A stretch of 64,000 nucleotides of DNA from Sphingomonas sp. (lineage in GTDB: Bacteria; Pseudomonadota; Alphaproteobacteria; Sphingomonadales; Sphingomonadaceae): NCBI RefSeq assembly GCF_003248515.1, contig NZ_QFOB01000008.1, positions 1-64,000 on the forward strand. The letters run 5' to 3'. Position numbers and translations under genes: made by a program. Below are positions 15,400-23,670 of the stretch, piece after piece (within the stretch, counting starts at the first letter, position 1; each line of letters starts with the position of its first letter). The notes under the pieces are model-generated. The model did no database searches. It worked only from the letters and a program-made list of their open reading frames with translations, and was not told the origin of the DNA.

Positions 15400-15993
15400 A
15401 TGGCGATGTCGCAGACGTCAGACGATCCCAATCAGCATTCGCCGTTCATCGGGGAAGCAGATGGAGGGGACGCCGGCCCGCGCCGCCGTGATTTCCTGAA
15501 CATCGCAGCCGCCAGCTTTGCCGGAGTGGGTGCGGTCGCCGCGGTCTTCCCGCTCATCAACCAGATGAACCCCAGCGCGGACGTGCTGGCGCTCGCCTCG
15601 ATCGAGGTGGATATCTCGGCGATCACGGCGGGGCAGGCGATCAAGACGATGTGGCGCAAGCAGCCCGTCTTCATCCGCAACCTGACGCCGAAGGAAATCC
15701 AGGAGGCGGATGCCGTGCCGGTCGCCACGCTGCGCGATCCGCAGACCCTGGCCGAGCGCACCAAGGAAGGCCACAAGAACTGGCTCATCACGCTCGGCGT
15801 GTGCACCCATCTCGGCTGCGTGCCGTTGGGCGCTGGCGAGGGCGAGACGCGTGGCGAATATGGCGGCTATTTCTGCCCCTGCCACGGATCGGTCTACGAT
15901 ACGGCCGCGCGCATCCGGAAGGGGCCGGCGCCGCTGAACCTGCAGGTGCCGGAATACAGCTTCAAGTCCGACACCGTCGTGCAGATCGGCTGA
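15400..15993 (+). CDS. petA: Ubiquinol-cytochrome c reductase, Rieske iron-sulfur subunit
   Basis: A 197-residue Rieske protein of the cytochrome bc1 complex. A twin-arginine signal/anchor (RRRDFL followed by a hydrophobic helix) targets it to the membrane. The [2Fe-2S] ligands lie in CTHLGC and CPCHGS. ATG 15400 (MAMSQ) is preceded by GCAGAGGG; ATG 15406 is an alternative. First gene of petABC. Confidence 0.95.
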   Translation: MAMSQTSDDPNQHSPFIGEADGGDAGPRRRDFLNIAAASFAGVGAVAAVFPLINQMNPSADVLALASIEVDISAITAGQAIKTMWRKQPVFIRNLTPKEIQEADAVPVATLRDPQTLAERTKEGHKNWLITLGVCTHLGCVPLGAGEGETRGEYGGYFCPCHGSVYDTAARIRKGPAPLNLQVPEYSFKSDTVVQIG

Positions 15994-16009
15994 GGGGGGA
16001 TAAAGGAAC

Positions 16010-17317
16010 ATGAGCTTTCCCTGGGCCAAGCATTACGAGCCGAAGAACCCGCTGATGAAGTGGGTGGACAGCCGCCTGCCGCTGCCGCGTCTCGTCTATA
16101 ATGCGGTGGGCGCCGGCTATCCGGTGCCGCGCAACCTCAATTATTTCTGGAATTTCGGCGTCCTGGCGGGCCTCGCGCTCGTCGTGCAGATCGTCACCGG
16201 CGTCGTGCTGGCGATGCATTATGCCGCCAATGCCGACGTCGCCTTCAACAGCGTCGAAAGCATCATGCGCGATGTGAACCAGGGCTGGCTGCTGCGCTAC
16301 GCGCACATGAACGGCGCCTCGATGTTCTTCATCGTCGTCTATATCCACATCTTCCGTGGCCTCTATTACGGATCGTACAAGGCGCCGCGCGAAATGGTGT
16401 GGCTGCTCGGCGTGGTCATCTTCCTGCTGATGATGGCGACCGCCTTCATGGGCTATGTGCTTCCCTGGGGGCAGATGAGCTTCTGGGGCGCGCAGGTGAT
16501 CACCGGCTTCTTCTCGGCACTGCCGCTGATCGGCGATCCGATCCACACCTGGCTGCTGGGCGGCTTCGCGCCGGACAATGCCGCGCTGAACCGCTTCTTC
16601 TCGCTCCATTATCTGCTGCCCTTCGTGATCGCGGGCGTCATCATCCTGCACATCTGGGCGCTGCACATTCCGGGATCGAACAACCCGACCGGCGTGGAGG
16701 TGAAGGGGCCGCAGGATACGGTGCCCTTCCATCCTTATTACACGGCCAAGGACGGCTTCGGCGCGGGCGTGTTCTTCCTCGTCTTCGCCTGCCTCACCTT
16801 CTTCGCGCCGAACGCGCTGGGCCATCCCGACAATTATATCGCGGCCAACCCGCTTTCGACGCCCGCGCACATCGTGCCCGAATGGTATTTCTGGCCCTTT
16901 TACGCGATTCTGCGCGCCTTCACGGTGAACTGGTTCTGGGTGCCGGCGAAGCTGTGGGGCGTGATCGCCATGTTCGGCGCGATCGCCCTGCTCTTCTTCC
17001 TGCCCTGGCTGGACAAGTCGCCGGTGCGTTCGGCCAGCTACCGGCCGATGTATAAATGGGCCTTCTGGGTGCTGGTGCTGGACGTGCTGGTGCTCGGCTG
17101 GATCGGCAAGAGCCCGGCGGAGGAGCCCTATGTGCGCATCGGCCAGCTGGCGGCGGCCTATTATTTCGCGCACTTCCTGATCATCGTGCCGATCATCAAC
17201 ATGTTCGAGGTGCCGAAGCCCCTGCCCAACTCGATCACCGAGGCGGTGCTGAAGGGCGAGACCGAAGAAGCGCCGGAAGGCGCCGAGACGCCGGCCGCCG
17301 CCGGCCATGCGCACTGA
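16010..17317 (+). CDS. petB: Cytochrome b subunit of the bc1 complex
   Basis: A 435-residue polytopic cytochrome b. It shows the haem-ligand His pairs in helices B and D, the YVLPWGQMSFWGAQV quinol-site helix and the conserved PEW Qo-site motif in VPEWYFWPFYAILR. A His/Ala/Glu-rich tail ends the protein. It lies 16 bp after petA and 18 bp before petC, with clear Shine-Dalgarno sequences, so all three are one operon. Confidence 0.96.
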   Translation: MSFPWAKHYEPKNPLMKWVDSRLPLPRLVYNAVGAGYPVPRNLNYFWNFGVLAGLALVVQIVTGVVLAMHYAANADVAFNSVESIMRDVNQGWLLRYAHMNGASMFFIVVYIHIFRGLYYGSYKAPREMVWLLGVVIFLLMMATAFMGYVLPWGQMSFWGAQVITGFFSALPLIGDPIHTWLLGGFAPDNAALNRFFSLHYLLPFVIAGVIILHIWALHIPGSNNPTGVEVKGPQDTVPFHPYYTAKDGFGAGVFFLVFACLTFFAPNALGHPDNYIAANPLSTPAHIVPEWYFWPFYAILRAFTVNWFWVPAKLWGVIAMFGAIALLFFLPWLDKSPVRSASYRPMYKWAFWVLVLDVLVLGWIGKSPAEEPYVRIGQLAAAYYFAHFLIIVPIINMFEVPKPLPNSITEAVLKGETEEAPEGAETPAAAGHAH

Positions 17318-17335
17318 GCCGGGGGGAATAGGCAC

Positions 17336-18175
17336 ATGATCGTCCGGATCGTCGGTTTCTTCGCCGGCCTCGCCTTCGTCTCGGCGCTGCTCGTCGCCTT
17401 CGTCATGCCTCGCGAGAAGGTGGAGGAGACGGCCGCCCAATATGTTCACGAGCATCGCGAGGAGAAGAAGATCAGCTTCTCCTTCGATAATCCCGTGTGG
17501 GGCAAATATGATCGCCAGCAGCTCCAGCGCGGCTTCCAGGTTTACAAGGAAGTCTGCTCGGCCTGCCATTCGCTGAAGCATGTCGCCTTCCGCGATCTGG
17601 AGGAGATCGGCTTCACCAAGCCCGAGGTGAAGGCGATCGCCAAGCAGTGGTCGACGGAGGTGCCCTCGATCAACGAGCAGACCGGCGAGCCTGCCACCCG
17701 CAAGGCGATCCCGAGCGACTATTTCCCGTCGCCCTTCGCGAACGATACGGCGGCGCGCGTGGCCAACAACAATGCGCTGCCGCCGGATCTTTCGGATATC
17801 GCCAAGGCGCGCGAGGGCGGCCCGCATTACACGCACGATCTGCTGACCAGCTATCAGGAGCAGCCGGCGGATCTCGTGAAGAAATTCCCGGACATCAAGA
17901 CGCCGGAAACGCTGCATTACAATCCGGCCTTCGCGAACCTGAACATCGCGATGCCGCCGCCGCTCGCCGCGGACGATCAGGTCGCCTATGCGGACGGCAC
18001 CAAGGCCACGATCGATCAGATGGCGACGGACGTCTCGGCCTTCCTGATGTGGACGGCGGAGCCGAAGCTGGAAAATCGCCACCGCACGGGCATCGCGGTC
18101 GTGATCTTCCTGCTGATCGCGACGGCGCTGGCCTATGGCTCGTACCAGAATATCTGGCGCGACAAGAAGCATTGA
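17336..18175 (+). CDS. petC: Cytochrome c1 subunit of the bc1 complex
   Basis: A 279-residue cytochrome c1: N-terminal signal helix, haem c motif CSACH (CSACHSLKHVAF) at about residue 76, and a distal Met in the NIAMPPPL region as in the family. A C-terminal membrane anchor (TGIAVVIFLLIATALAYGSY) is followed by a basic tail. Last gene of petABC; a hairpin follows at 18180-18217. Confidence 0.95.
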   Translation: MIVRIVGFFAGLAFVSALLVAFVMPREKVEETAAQYVHEHREEKKISFSFDNPVWGKYDRQQLQRGFQVYKEVCSACHSLKHVAFRDLEEIGFTKPEVKAIAKQWSTEVPSINEQTGEPATRKAIPSDYFPSPFANDTAARVANNNALPPDLSDIAKAREGGPHYTHDLLTSYQEQPADLVKKFPDIKTPETLHYNPAFANLNIAMPPPLAADDQVAYADGTKATIDQMATDVSAFLMWTAEPKLENRHRTGIAVVIFLLIATALAYGSYQNIWRDKKH

Positions 18176-18179
18176 GCCC

Positions 18180-18217
18180 GGAAAGGGGCGTGGCGACCTT
18201 CGCGCCGCGCCCCTTCC
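18180..18217 (+). terminator. Hairpin downstream of petABC
   Basis: GGAAAGGGGCG pairs with CGCCCCTTCC (one bulged A), with a further inner stem. It is followed by a C/T-rich stretch rather than a clean T-run. Probable terminator of the bc1 operon. Confidence 0.55.
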
Positions 18218-18284
18218 TCATCCCTGACATGATCCCGGATCCCGCTCCCCTCCCGGATCCCATATCCGGCCGGCGGTCTCAAAT

Positions 18285-18458
18285 ATGATCCCGGCTTCCG
18301 TCGCTTATTCGCTCGCCATGCTCGCCTGCCTCGCGCTGGCCTGGGGCGGCATCTGGCTCATCGCCAAACGGCGCGATCGCAGGCGGGGCATATTGATGCT
18401 GATTGCCGCTGCGGTGCTGCTGGGCAATGTGCTGATCTGGGTGATGCCGATCGGCTAG
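18285..18458 (+). CDS. 57-residue two-helix membrane microprotein
   Basis: An ATG-to-TAG frame of 57 codons starting MIPASVAYSLAM. It has two hydrophobic helices (about 5-27 and 36-54) joined by a very basic loop (KRRDRRRG), which predicts both termini outside or periplasmic. The high third-position GC matches real genes here. It lies about 110 bp after petC on the same strand, beyond a hairpin. No family is recognised. It is shorter than usual gene-calling cut-offs. Confidence 0.6.
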   Translation: MIPASVAYSLAMLACLALAWGGIWLIAKRRDRRRGILMLIAAAVLLGNVLIWVMPIG

Positions 18459-18503
18459 CGCGCCCGACTGGCTATTTCGCCGTTGCGGCACGCCTGCCCG
18501 CGA

Positions 18504-18650
18504 TCATTGCTTCAGCAACAGGAAAGCCGCCACCAGAGCCGGCGTAAAAGCCAGCACCACGAATATCACGAATGCGATAAAAGCGAGGTCGGGCCGCTTC
18601 TTCTCATTGAAGATCCGGACAATCTCAATTCCAAACTGCCATTTGTTCAT
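18504..18650 (-). CDS. 48-residue single-helix membrane microprotein
   Basis: A frame on the minus strand, MNKWQFGIEIVRIFNEKKRP followed by one long hydrophobic helix (about residues 22-46) and a terminal KQ. The amphipathic, charged N-terminus and single C-terminal helix look like a genuine small membrane protein. Its codons (ATT, TTT, GGA, ATA) are AT-richer than those of the neighbours, hinting at acquisition. A weak GAGG lies about 10 bp upstream. Function unknown. Confidence 0.55.
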   Translation of the reverse strand: MNKWQFGIEIVRIFNEKKRPDLAFIAFVIFVVLAFTPALVAAFLLLKQ

Positions 18651-18710
18651 AACCAGAAAACCTCAGCCAGCGACCGCTGTGCAGTCGTCGTTGGGGGCCG
18701 CCCAAGGTTT

Positions 18711-18746
18711 CGGTTATCGGTTCAGTATCGGGATCGGTTGTCGGTT
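18711..18746. repeat. Direct repeat (CGGTTRTCGGTT twice) upstream of rph
   Basis: CGGTTATCGGTT (18711-18722) and CGGTTGTCGGTT (18735-18746) are each a tandem pair of CGGTT units, with starts 24 bp apart. Such spacing (just over two helical turns) is typical of operator sites. No regulator is suggested by context. Confidence 0.45.
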
Positions 18747-18871
18747 ACGGAGGTGGCCTTGATCGGCATATGGGGTGGCGGCGCGGGCGTTCAAGCGCCC
18801 ATTCGGCCGCCTCCGCTTCCTTCCGGCCCTGCAAAGGTCTAGGGCGCTCCCCGAACTTTGAAGGAGCTTCC

Positions 18872-19588
18872 ATGCGCCCCAGCGGCCGCGCCCCCGATCA
18901 GATGCGGGCGATCACGATCCAGCCGAACTTCACCGTCCATGCCGAGGGCAGCGTGCTCATCGGTTTCGGCGACACGAAGGTGCTCGTCACCGCCTCCGTC
19001 GAGGAGCGCGTGCCGCCTTTCCTGCGCGGTAAGGGCCAGGGCTGGGTGACGGCCGAATATGGCATGCTGCCCGGCGCCACGCACACGCGCGGCAGCCGTG
19101 AGGCGGCCAAGGGCAAGCAATCCGGCCGCACGCAGGAAATCCAGCGGCTGATCGGCCGTTCGCTGCGCGCCGTCTGCGACATGACCCTGCTTGGCGAGCG
19201 GCAGATCACGCTGGATTGCGACGTGATCCAGGCAGACGGCGGCACGCGCACCGCCTCCATCTCCGGCGCGTGGGTGGCGCTGCGCATCGCGGTCGACAAG
19301 CTTCTGGCCTCGGGCGCGCTGGTGGCGGATCCGATCAAGGCGCAGGTGGCAGCCGTTTCCTGCGGCATCTATGAGGGCACGCCGGTGCTGGACCTCGATT
19401 ATATCGAGGATTCGAACGCGCATGCCGATGCCAATTTCGTGCTGCTTTCGGATGGCAATATCGCCGAGGCGCAGGCCACCGCCGAGGGCGCGACCTATGA
19501 CGAGGAGGCGCTGCTGCGCCTGCTGCGCCTCGCTCGCATCGGCTGCGGCGAGATCTTCGCCGCCCAGCGGAAGGCCGTCGGCAAATGA
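18872..19588 (+). CDS. rph: Ribonuclease PH
   Basis: A 238-residue phosphorolytic 3'-5' exoribonuclease that trims tRNA 3' ends, the same length as the E. coli protein. It starts MRPSGRAPDQMRAI and shows the phosphate-site segment RGSREAAKGKQSGRTQEIQRLIGRSLRA and LDCDVIQADGGTRTASI. AAGGAG lies five bases before ATG 18872. The stop overlaps the rdgB ATG. Confidence 0.96.
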   Translation: MRPSGRAPDQMRAITIQPNFTVHAEGSVLIGFGDTKVLVTASVEERVPPFLRGKGQGWVTAEYGMLPGATHTRGSREAAKGKQSGRTQEIQRLIGRSLRAVCDMTLLGERQITLDCDVIQADGGTRTASISGAWVALRIAVDKLLASGALVADPIKAQVAAVSCGIYEGTPVLDLDYIEDSNAHADANFVLLSDGNIAEAQATAEGATYDEEALLRLLRLARIGCGEIFAAQRKAVGK

Positions 19589-20238
19589 GCATCCGGCTGA
19601 TCGACGACGAGCCGCCGGCCGTGCCGCATCGCCGGCTGGAGCCCGGCAGGATCGTCATCGCCAGCCACAATGAGGGCAAGGTGCGCGAGATTCGCGCGCT
19701 GCTGGAGCCTTATGGGATCGAGCCCGTCTCGGCCGCCTCGCTCGGCATTCCCGAGCCGGAGGAGACGGGCACGACCTTCTTCGCCAATGCCGAGCTGAAG
19801 GCGCGCTATTCGGCGGATCTTTCCGGCCTGGTCGCGCTGGCGGACGATAGCGGCCTGTGCGTGGATGCGCTGGGTGGCGATCCGGGCGTCTATACCGCCA
19901 ACTGGGCCGAAACCGCCGATGGCACGCGCGACTGGCCGATGGCCATGCGCAAGGTGGAGGACGCGATCCAGGCTAGGGGGCCGGAGGCGGGCCGCGACGC
20001 GCATTTCGTCTGCGTGCTCTCGCTCTGCTGGCCGGACGGGCATGTGGAAAGCTTCGAGGGGCGTGTGGAAGGCACGCTGACCTGGCCGCCGCGCGGCACC
20101 GTGGGCTTCGGCTATGATCCGGTGTTCGTACCCCATGGCGACACGCGCACCTTCGCCGAACTGGATCCGGCCGAGAAGAAGGCGATCAGCCATCGCACGG
20201 ATGCGTTCCGCAAGCTGGTGGCGGCGTGTCTGGGGTGA
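19585..20238 (+). CDS. rdgB: Non-canonical purine NTP pyrophosphatase (RdgB/HAM1)
   Basis: A 217-residue enzyme that hydrolyses dITP, XTP and related triphosphates to keep them out of DNA and RNA. The SHNEGKVREI substrate motif, ADDSGLCVDALGG and the GFGYDPVF segment are all present. It overlaps rph by 4 bp (ATGA) and is itself followed by hemW. rph-rdgB-hemW is a conserved alphaproteobacterial order. Confidence 0.95.
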   Translation: MSIRLIDDEPPAVPHRRLEPGRIVIASHNEGKVREIRALLEPYGIEPVSAASLGIPEPEETGTTFFANAELKARYSADLSGLVALADDSGLCVDALGGDPGVYTANWAETADGTRDWPMAMRKVEDAIQARGPEAGRDAHFVCVLSLCWPDGHVESFEGRVEGTLTWPPRGTVGFGYDPVFVPHGDTRTFAELDPAEKKAISHRTDAFRKLVAACLG

Positions 20239-20245
20239 GCTTTCT

Positions 20246-20267
20246 CCCCTCCCATCGGCGGGAGGGG
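20246..20267. repeat. CCCCTCCC/GGGAGGGG hairpin repeat at the rdgB-hemW junction
   Basis: An 8-bp perfect stem around ATCGGC, resembling the CCCTCCC-N-GGGAGGG hairpins common between sphingomonad genes. It lies at the 5' edge of hemW, and its right arm supplies the likely hemW Shine-Dalgarno. Confidence 0.5.
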
Positions 20268-20273
20268 ACGGGG

Positions 20274-21449
20274 GTGGGCAGCCCGGCTCCGCTGCCGCAG
20301 GGCCGGCCCCGATCCGGTTCGCAGGCGGGCGAGGATGCGCAGGCTCTGGCCCTCTACGTCCACTGGCCGTTCTGCGTTTCCAAATGCCCCTATTGCGATT
20401 TCAACAGCCATGTCCGCGAGAGCGTGGATCAGGATCGCTGGCGGGATGCGCTGCTCACCGATCTGGCGTTCGAGGCGAATATCGGCCCGAAACGCCCGCT
20501 GACATCGATTTTCTTCGGTGGCGGCACGCCTTCGCTGATGCCGCCCGCGACGGTGGCCGCGATCCTCGCCGATGCGGAGCGGCGCTTCGGCTTCGCGCCC
20601 GACATCGAGATCACGCTGGAAGCCAATCCTTCCTCGGTGGAGGCGTCGCGCTTCGCGGATCTGGCGGCGGCGGGCGTCAATCGCGTGAGCCTGGGATTGC
20701 AGGCGCTGGACGATGAGGTGCTGCGCTTCCTCGGCCGCGCGCATGGCGTGGAGGAAGGGCTGGGGGCGCTGGAGACGGCGCAGGCCTGCTTCGATCGCGT
20801 GAGCTTCGATCTGATCTATGCGCGCCCCGGGCAGAGCGAGGCGCAATGGGCGCTGGAGCTGACGACCGCGCTGGGCTTCGGCACCGGCCATCTCTCGCTT
20901 TATCAGCTGACGATCGAGCCCGGCACGCGTTTCGCCACGCTGGCGGCGCAAGGCAAGCTGGAGGCGGTCGATCCCGATCATGGCGCGGCCCTGTTCGAGC
21001 TGACGCGGGAGATGACGGCGGCGGCGGGGCTGCCGGCCTATGAGGTTTCCAATCATGCCCGGCCGGGGGAGGAGAGCCGCCACAACCTAACCTACTGGCG
21101 CTATGGCGATTATCTTGGCGTCGGCCCCGGCGCGCATGGCCGGCGCGCGGGCGTGGCGACGGTGCGGGCGAAGAAGCCGGAAAACTGGCTGTCGCGGATC
21201 GATGCGCAGGCCAGCGGGATCGCCGAGGAAGAGGTGCTCGATCCCGCGACGCAGGCGACCGAGGCGCTGTTGATGGGCCTGCGGCTGGAGGAAGGCGTAA
21301 GCCTGTCGCGGTGCGCGGCGGCGATCGATCCGGCGGCGATGGCGCGGCTGATCGCGCAGGGGCTGCTGGAGCGCGAGGAGGACAGGCTGCGCGTGACGCC
21401 CGGCAACATGCTGGTGCTGGACGGGATTTTGGGCGCGCTGGCCGCCTGA
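20274..21449 (+). CDS. hemW: Radical SAM haem chaperone HemW
   Basis: A ~391-residue HemN-like protein. The radical SAM motif CxxxCxxC is seen in FCVSKCPYCDF, followed by FFGGGTPSL. It lacks the HemN-specific N-terminus, so the chaperone HemW is the better call than oxidase HemN. The start is uncertain: GTG 20274 has GGGAGGGG upstream, GTG 20235 overlaps the rdgB stop (GTGA), and there is no ATG near the conserved YVHWPFC. The N-terminal ~27 residues are repeat-derived and non-conserved. Confidence 0.9.
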   Translation: MGSPAPLPQGRPRSGSQAGEDAQALALYVHWPFCVSKCPYCDFNSHVRESVDQDRWRDALLTDLAFEANIGPKRPLTSIFFGGGTPSLMPPATVAAILADAERRFGFAPDIEITLEANPSSVEASRFADLAAAGVNRVSLGLQALDDEVLRFLGRAHGVEEGLGALETAQACFDRVSFDLIYARPGQSEAQWALELTTALGFGTGHLSLYQLTIEPGTRFATLAAQGKLEAVDPDHGAALFELTREMTAAAGLPAYEVSNHARPGEESRHNLTYWRYGDYLGVGPGAHGRRAGVATVRAKKPENWLSRIDAQASGIAEEEVLDPATQATEALLMGLRLEEGVSLSRCAAAIDPAAMARLIAQGLLEREEDRLRVTPGNMLVLDGILGALAA

Positions 21450-21567
21450 CGCCACGGGGCTCCAGCAGGAGCCCTGCCAGACCGGGCAGGAGGCGAGATG
21501 CTTCGGGCTCGCGCTTCTGCCGGAGCGTTGGGGCGTGTGAGTGTCGCCGCCGGCGGAGGTGGCCGAC

Positions 21568-21599
21568 AGCCCCCGTCACACATCCGGCGGGGCTTTTTT
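21568..21599 (+). terminator. Intrinsic terminator after a structured hemW 3' region
   Basis: AGCCCC (21568-21573) pairs with GGGGCT (21589-21594), followed by T through 21599. It ends a ~120-nt stretch after hemW that contains two more stem-loops (GGGCTCC/GGAGCCC and CCTGCC/GGCAGG near 21458-21491). Confidence 0.7.
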
Positions 21600-21620
21600 C
21601 CCGCGCCGGATAGAATGGGA

Positions 21621-22808
21621 TCAGAATCCGGTTGGCGGGGGCGAGACGATGGTGCGGGTGCCGCCGCCCAGCTGGTGCACGGCCAGCGATCGTTCGGCGA
21701 TGCGATTGCTGCCGAAGCGGAAGGCACCGTCCACGCCGGCGAACCCGCCCGGATCGCCCAGCCGATCGGTGGGGAAAGGCGTGTTCGCTTTCCATTCACG
21801 CGCGATTCGCACCGCAAGCAGCACCGCATCATAGCCGAGGCTGGCAAGGCGATAGGGCGTCTTGCCGTAGCGGGCGCGATAGCGCGTCTGCAACTGGCCG
21901 AACATGCGATCGTCCACGCTTGCGAACCAGGCCCCGTTCATCGCTGCGACCGAGGCGAGGCCCGGTTCCGCATTCCACAATTCGGTGCCCAGCACCTGCG
22001 CCGACGTGGCGCCCTGCTTGCGCAGCAGGGGTACGGCGACGACAGCGATGCGGCCGCTGTCCGCGATCAGCACGGCATCGAATTTCTGCTTGGCGAGCGC
22101 CGTCACCGCCGCCGTGATGCCGGCCGAGCGATCATAGCTCTGCATCGAGACGACGCTGCCGCCGGCCGCTTCCGCCACGCGGATCAGCGTATTGGATGCG
22201 GTGCGGCCATAGGCGCCCTGCGGCACGAGGCCGGCGAACCGCGTGAGCCCGCGCGAGCGGGCATAGCGCACCACCCGCTCGATCGACTGGGCGGGCTGGA
22301 AGCCGAGCAGCCAGACATTGTCCGCCGCCACGCTGGTATCGTTGGAGAAGGAGATGACCGGCACGCCGCGCGCGGCCGCCGGCCCCGCCACCGTGCGGAC
22401 ATCATCGCCCAGCAGCGGCCCCAGGATCAGCGCATTGCCCTCCGCCAGCGCCTTCGCGGCAGCGGCGGCGGCGCCGGGGCCGGTATCGTAGGTCGTTACG
22501 CGCAGCGAGCGATCCTTCGTATCGGTCAGCGCCAGCACGGCGGCATTGGCGATCGATTGGCCGACGCCGGCATTCGGGCCGGTGATCGGCACGAGCAGGG
22601 CCACGCGATGCCGGTCCACATCCTCGGGCAGGCCCTGCTGGGTAACGGGCGCGGTCGTCGTGGGCGGCGCCTTGGCGGGCGCGCGCGTGGGCGCGGTGCG
22701 CGGGCCGCCGGCGCAGGCGGCGAGCAGCAGGGCCAGCAGCAATGCGAGGAGGGTCGCCGCCAGATTTCTCCGGCCGCCGATTTGCCCCCTTAGGCCGGGG
22801 TCTGCCAT
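21621..22808 (-). CDS. LpoA-like penicillin-binding-protein activator lipoprotein
   Basis: A 395-residue lipoprotein: signal with lipobox LAAC (after LLALLLALLLAACAGG), a Pro/Thr/Ala-rich linker, then a periplasmic-binding (type 1, LivJ-like) fold beginning VALLVPITGPNAGVGQSIANAA. LpoA proteins activate PBP1a from the outer membrane, and lpoA commonly sits divergent from rsmI as it does here. The alphaproteobacterial protein lacks the N-terminal TPR domain of E. coli LpoA. ATG 22808 shares the CATG palindrome with a possible rsmI start on the other strand. Confidence 0.8.
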   Translation of the reverse strand: MADPGLRGQIGGRRNLAATLLALLLALLLAACAGGPRTAPTRAPAKAPPTTTAPVTQQGLPEDVDRHRVALLVPITGPNAGVGQSIANAAVLALTDTKDRSLRVTTYDTGPGAAAAAAKALAEGNALILGPLLGDDVRTVAGPAAARGVPVISFSNDTSVAADNVWLLGFQPAQSIERVVRYARSRGLTRFAGLVPQGAYGRTASNTLIRVAEAAGGSVVSMQSYDRSAGITAAVTALAKQKFDAVLIADSGRIAVVAVPLLRKQGATSAQVLGTELWNAEPGLASVAAMNGAWFASVDDRMFGQLQTRYRARYGKTPYRLASLGYDAVLLAVRIAREWKANTPFPTDRLGDPGGFAGVDGAFRFGSNRIAERSLAVHQLGGGTRTIVSPPPTGF

Positions 22809-22818
22809 GCTTGCGATC

Positions 22819-23670
22819 ATGTCTCTCAGCGATCCAGAACCTCTCAAACCCGGCCTCTACATCGTCGCGACGCCGATCGGCAACCTGAGCGACCTTTCGC
22901 CGCGCGCCGCCGACATCCTTTCGCGCGCCGATGCGATCGCAGTGGAGGATAGCCGCGTCACCGGCGGGCTGCTGCGTCATATCGGCGTGAAGCGGCCGAT
23001 GATCCCCTATCACGATCACAGCACGGAGCGGGTGCGGGACGATCTGGTGGCGCGTCTGGGCACACAGGCGATCGCCCTGGTCTCCGATGCGGGCACGCCG
23101 CTCATTTCCGATCCGGGCTTCAAGCTGGTGCGTGCCGCGCGCGCGGCGGGCCATGCGGTGACGACCTTGCCCGGCCCCTGCGCGGCTGTGGCGGCGCTCA
23201 CGCTGGCGGGGCTGCCCACGGATCGCTTCCTGTTCGCGGGGTTCCTCCCCGCCAAGGCCAAGGCGCGCGACGAATCGATCGACGAGATGGCGGCGATCCG
23301 GGCGACGTTGATCCTCTACGAATCGGGGCCGCGCCTCGGCGCGAGCCTGACGGCGCTGGCCGCCCGGCTGGGCGATCGCGAGGCGGCGGTGGCGCGTGAG
23401 ATCAGCAAGATGTTCGAGGAATGCGTGACAGGCACTCTTTCCGAACTGGCCACGCGCTATGCCGAGGCGGCCCCCAAAGGGGAGATCGTGATCGTCGTGG
23501 CGCCCCCCGGCGAGGCGGCGCCCGCCAGCGAGGCGGATGCCGATGCGCTGCTGATCGAGGCACTGGAGCGGCTGCCGGTCGGCAAGGCGGCATCCGAGGT
23601 GGCGCAGGCGACCGGGCTCAACCGGCGCGATCTCTATGCCCGCGCGCTGGCGCTGAAGGGCGAGGGGTGA
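22819..23670 (+). CDS. rsmI: 16S rRNA (cytidine-1402 2'-O)-methyltransferase
   Basis: A 283-residue RsmI of the tetrapyrrole-methylase fold, using SAM to 2'-O-methylate C1402 in the decoding centre. Typical segments: LYIVATPIGNLSDLSPRAADIL, VSDAGTPLISDPG and the LPGPCAAVAALTLAGLPTDRFLFAGFLP run. ATG 22819 (MSLSDPEPL) is chosen; in-frame ATG 22807 is possible. The GTGA overlap at the end couples it to yraN. Confidence 0.95.
   Translation: MSLSDPEPLKPGLYIVATPIGNLSDLSPRAADILSRADAIAVEDSRVTGGLLRHIGVKRPMIPYHDHSTERVRDDLVARLGTQAIALVSDAGTPLISDPGFKLVRAARAAGHAVTTLPGPCAAVAALTLAGLPTDRFLFAGFLPAKAKARDESIDEMAAIRATLILYESGPRLGASLTALAARLGDREAAVAREISKMFEECVTGTLSELATRYAEAAPKGEIVIVVAPPGEAAPASEADADALLIEALERLPVGKAASEVAQATGLNRRDLYARALALKGEG

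Noticed and set aside
15962..18172. A 736-codon open frame on the minus strand opposite petABC
   Set aside because: It is the antisense shadow of three certain bc1 genes, with a His/Arg/Asp-rich low-complexity composition typical of such shadows in high-GC DNA.
18483..18842. A 119-codon plus-strand frame overlapping the 48-residue microprotein
   Set aside because: Its translation is low-complexity (Gln/Arg/His/Ser) with no domain, and the opposite-strand frame encodes a plausible membrane helix.
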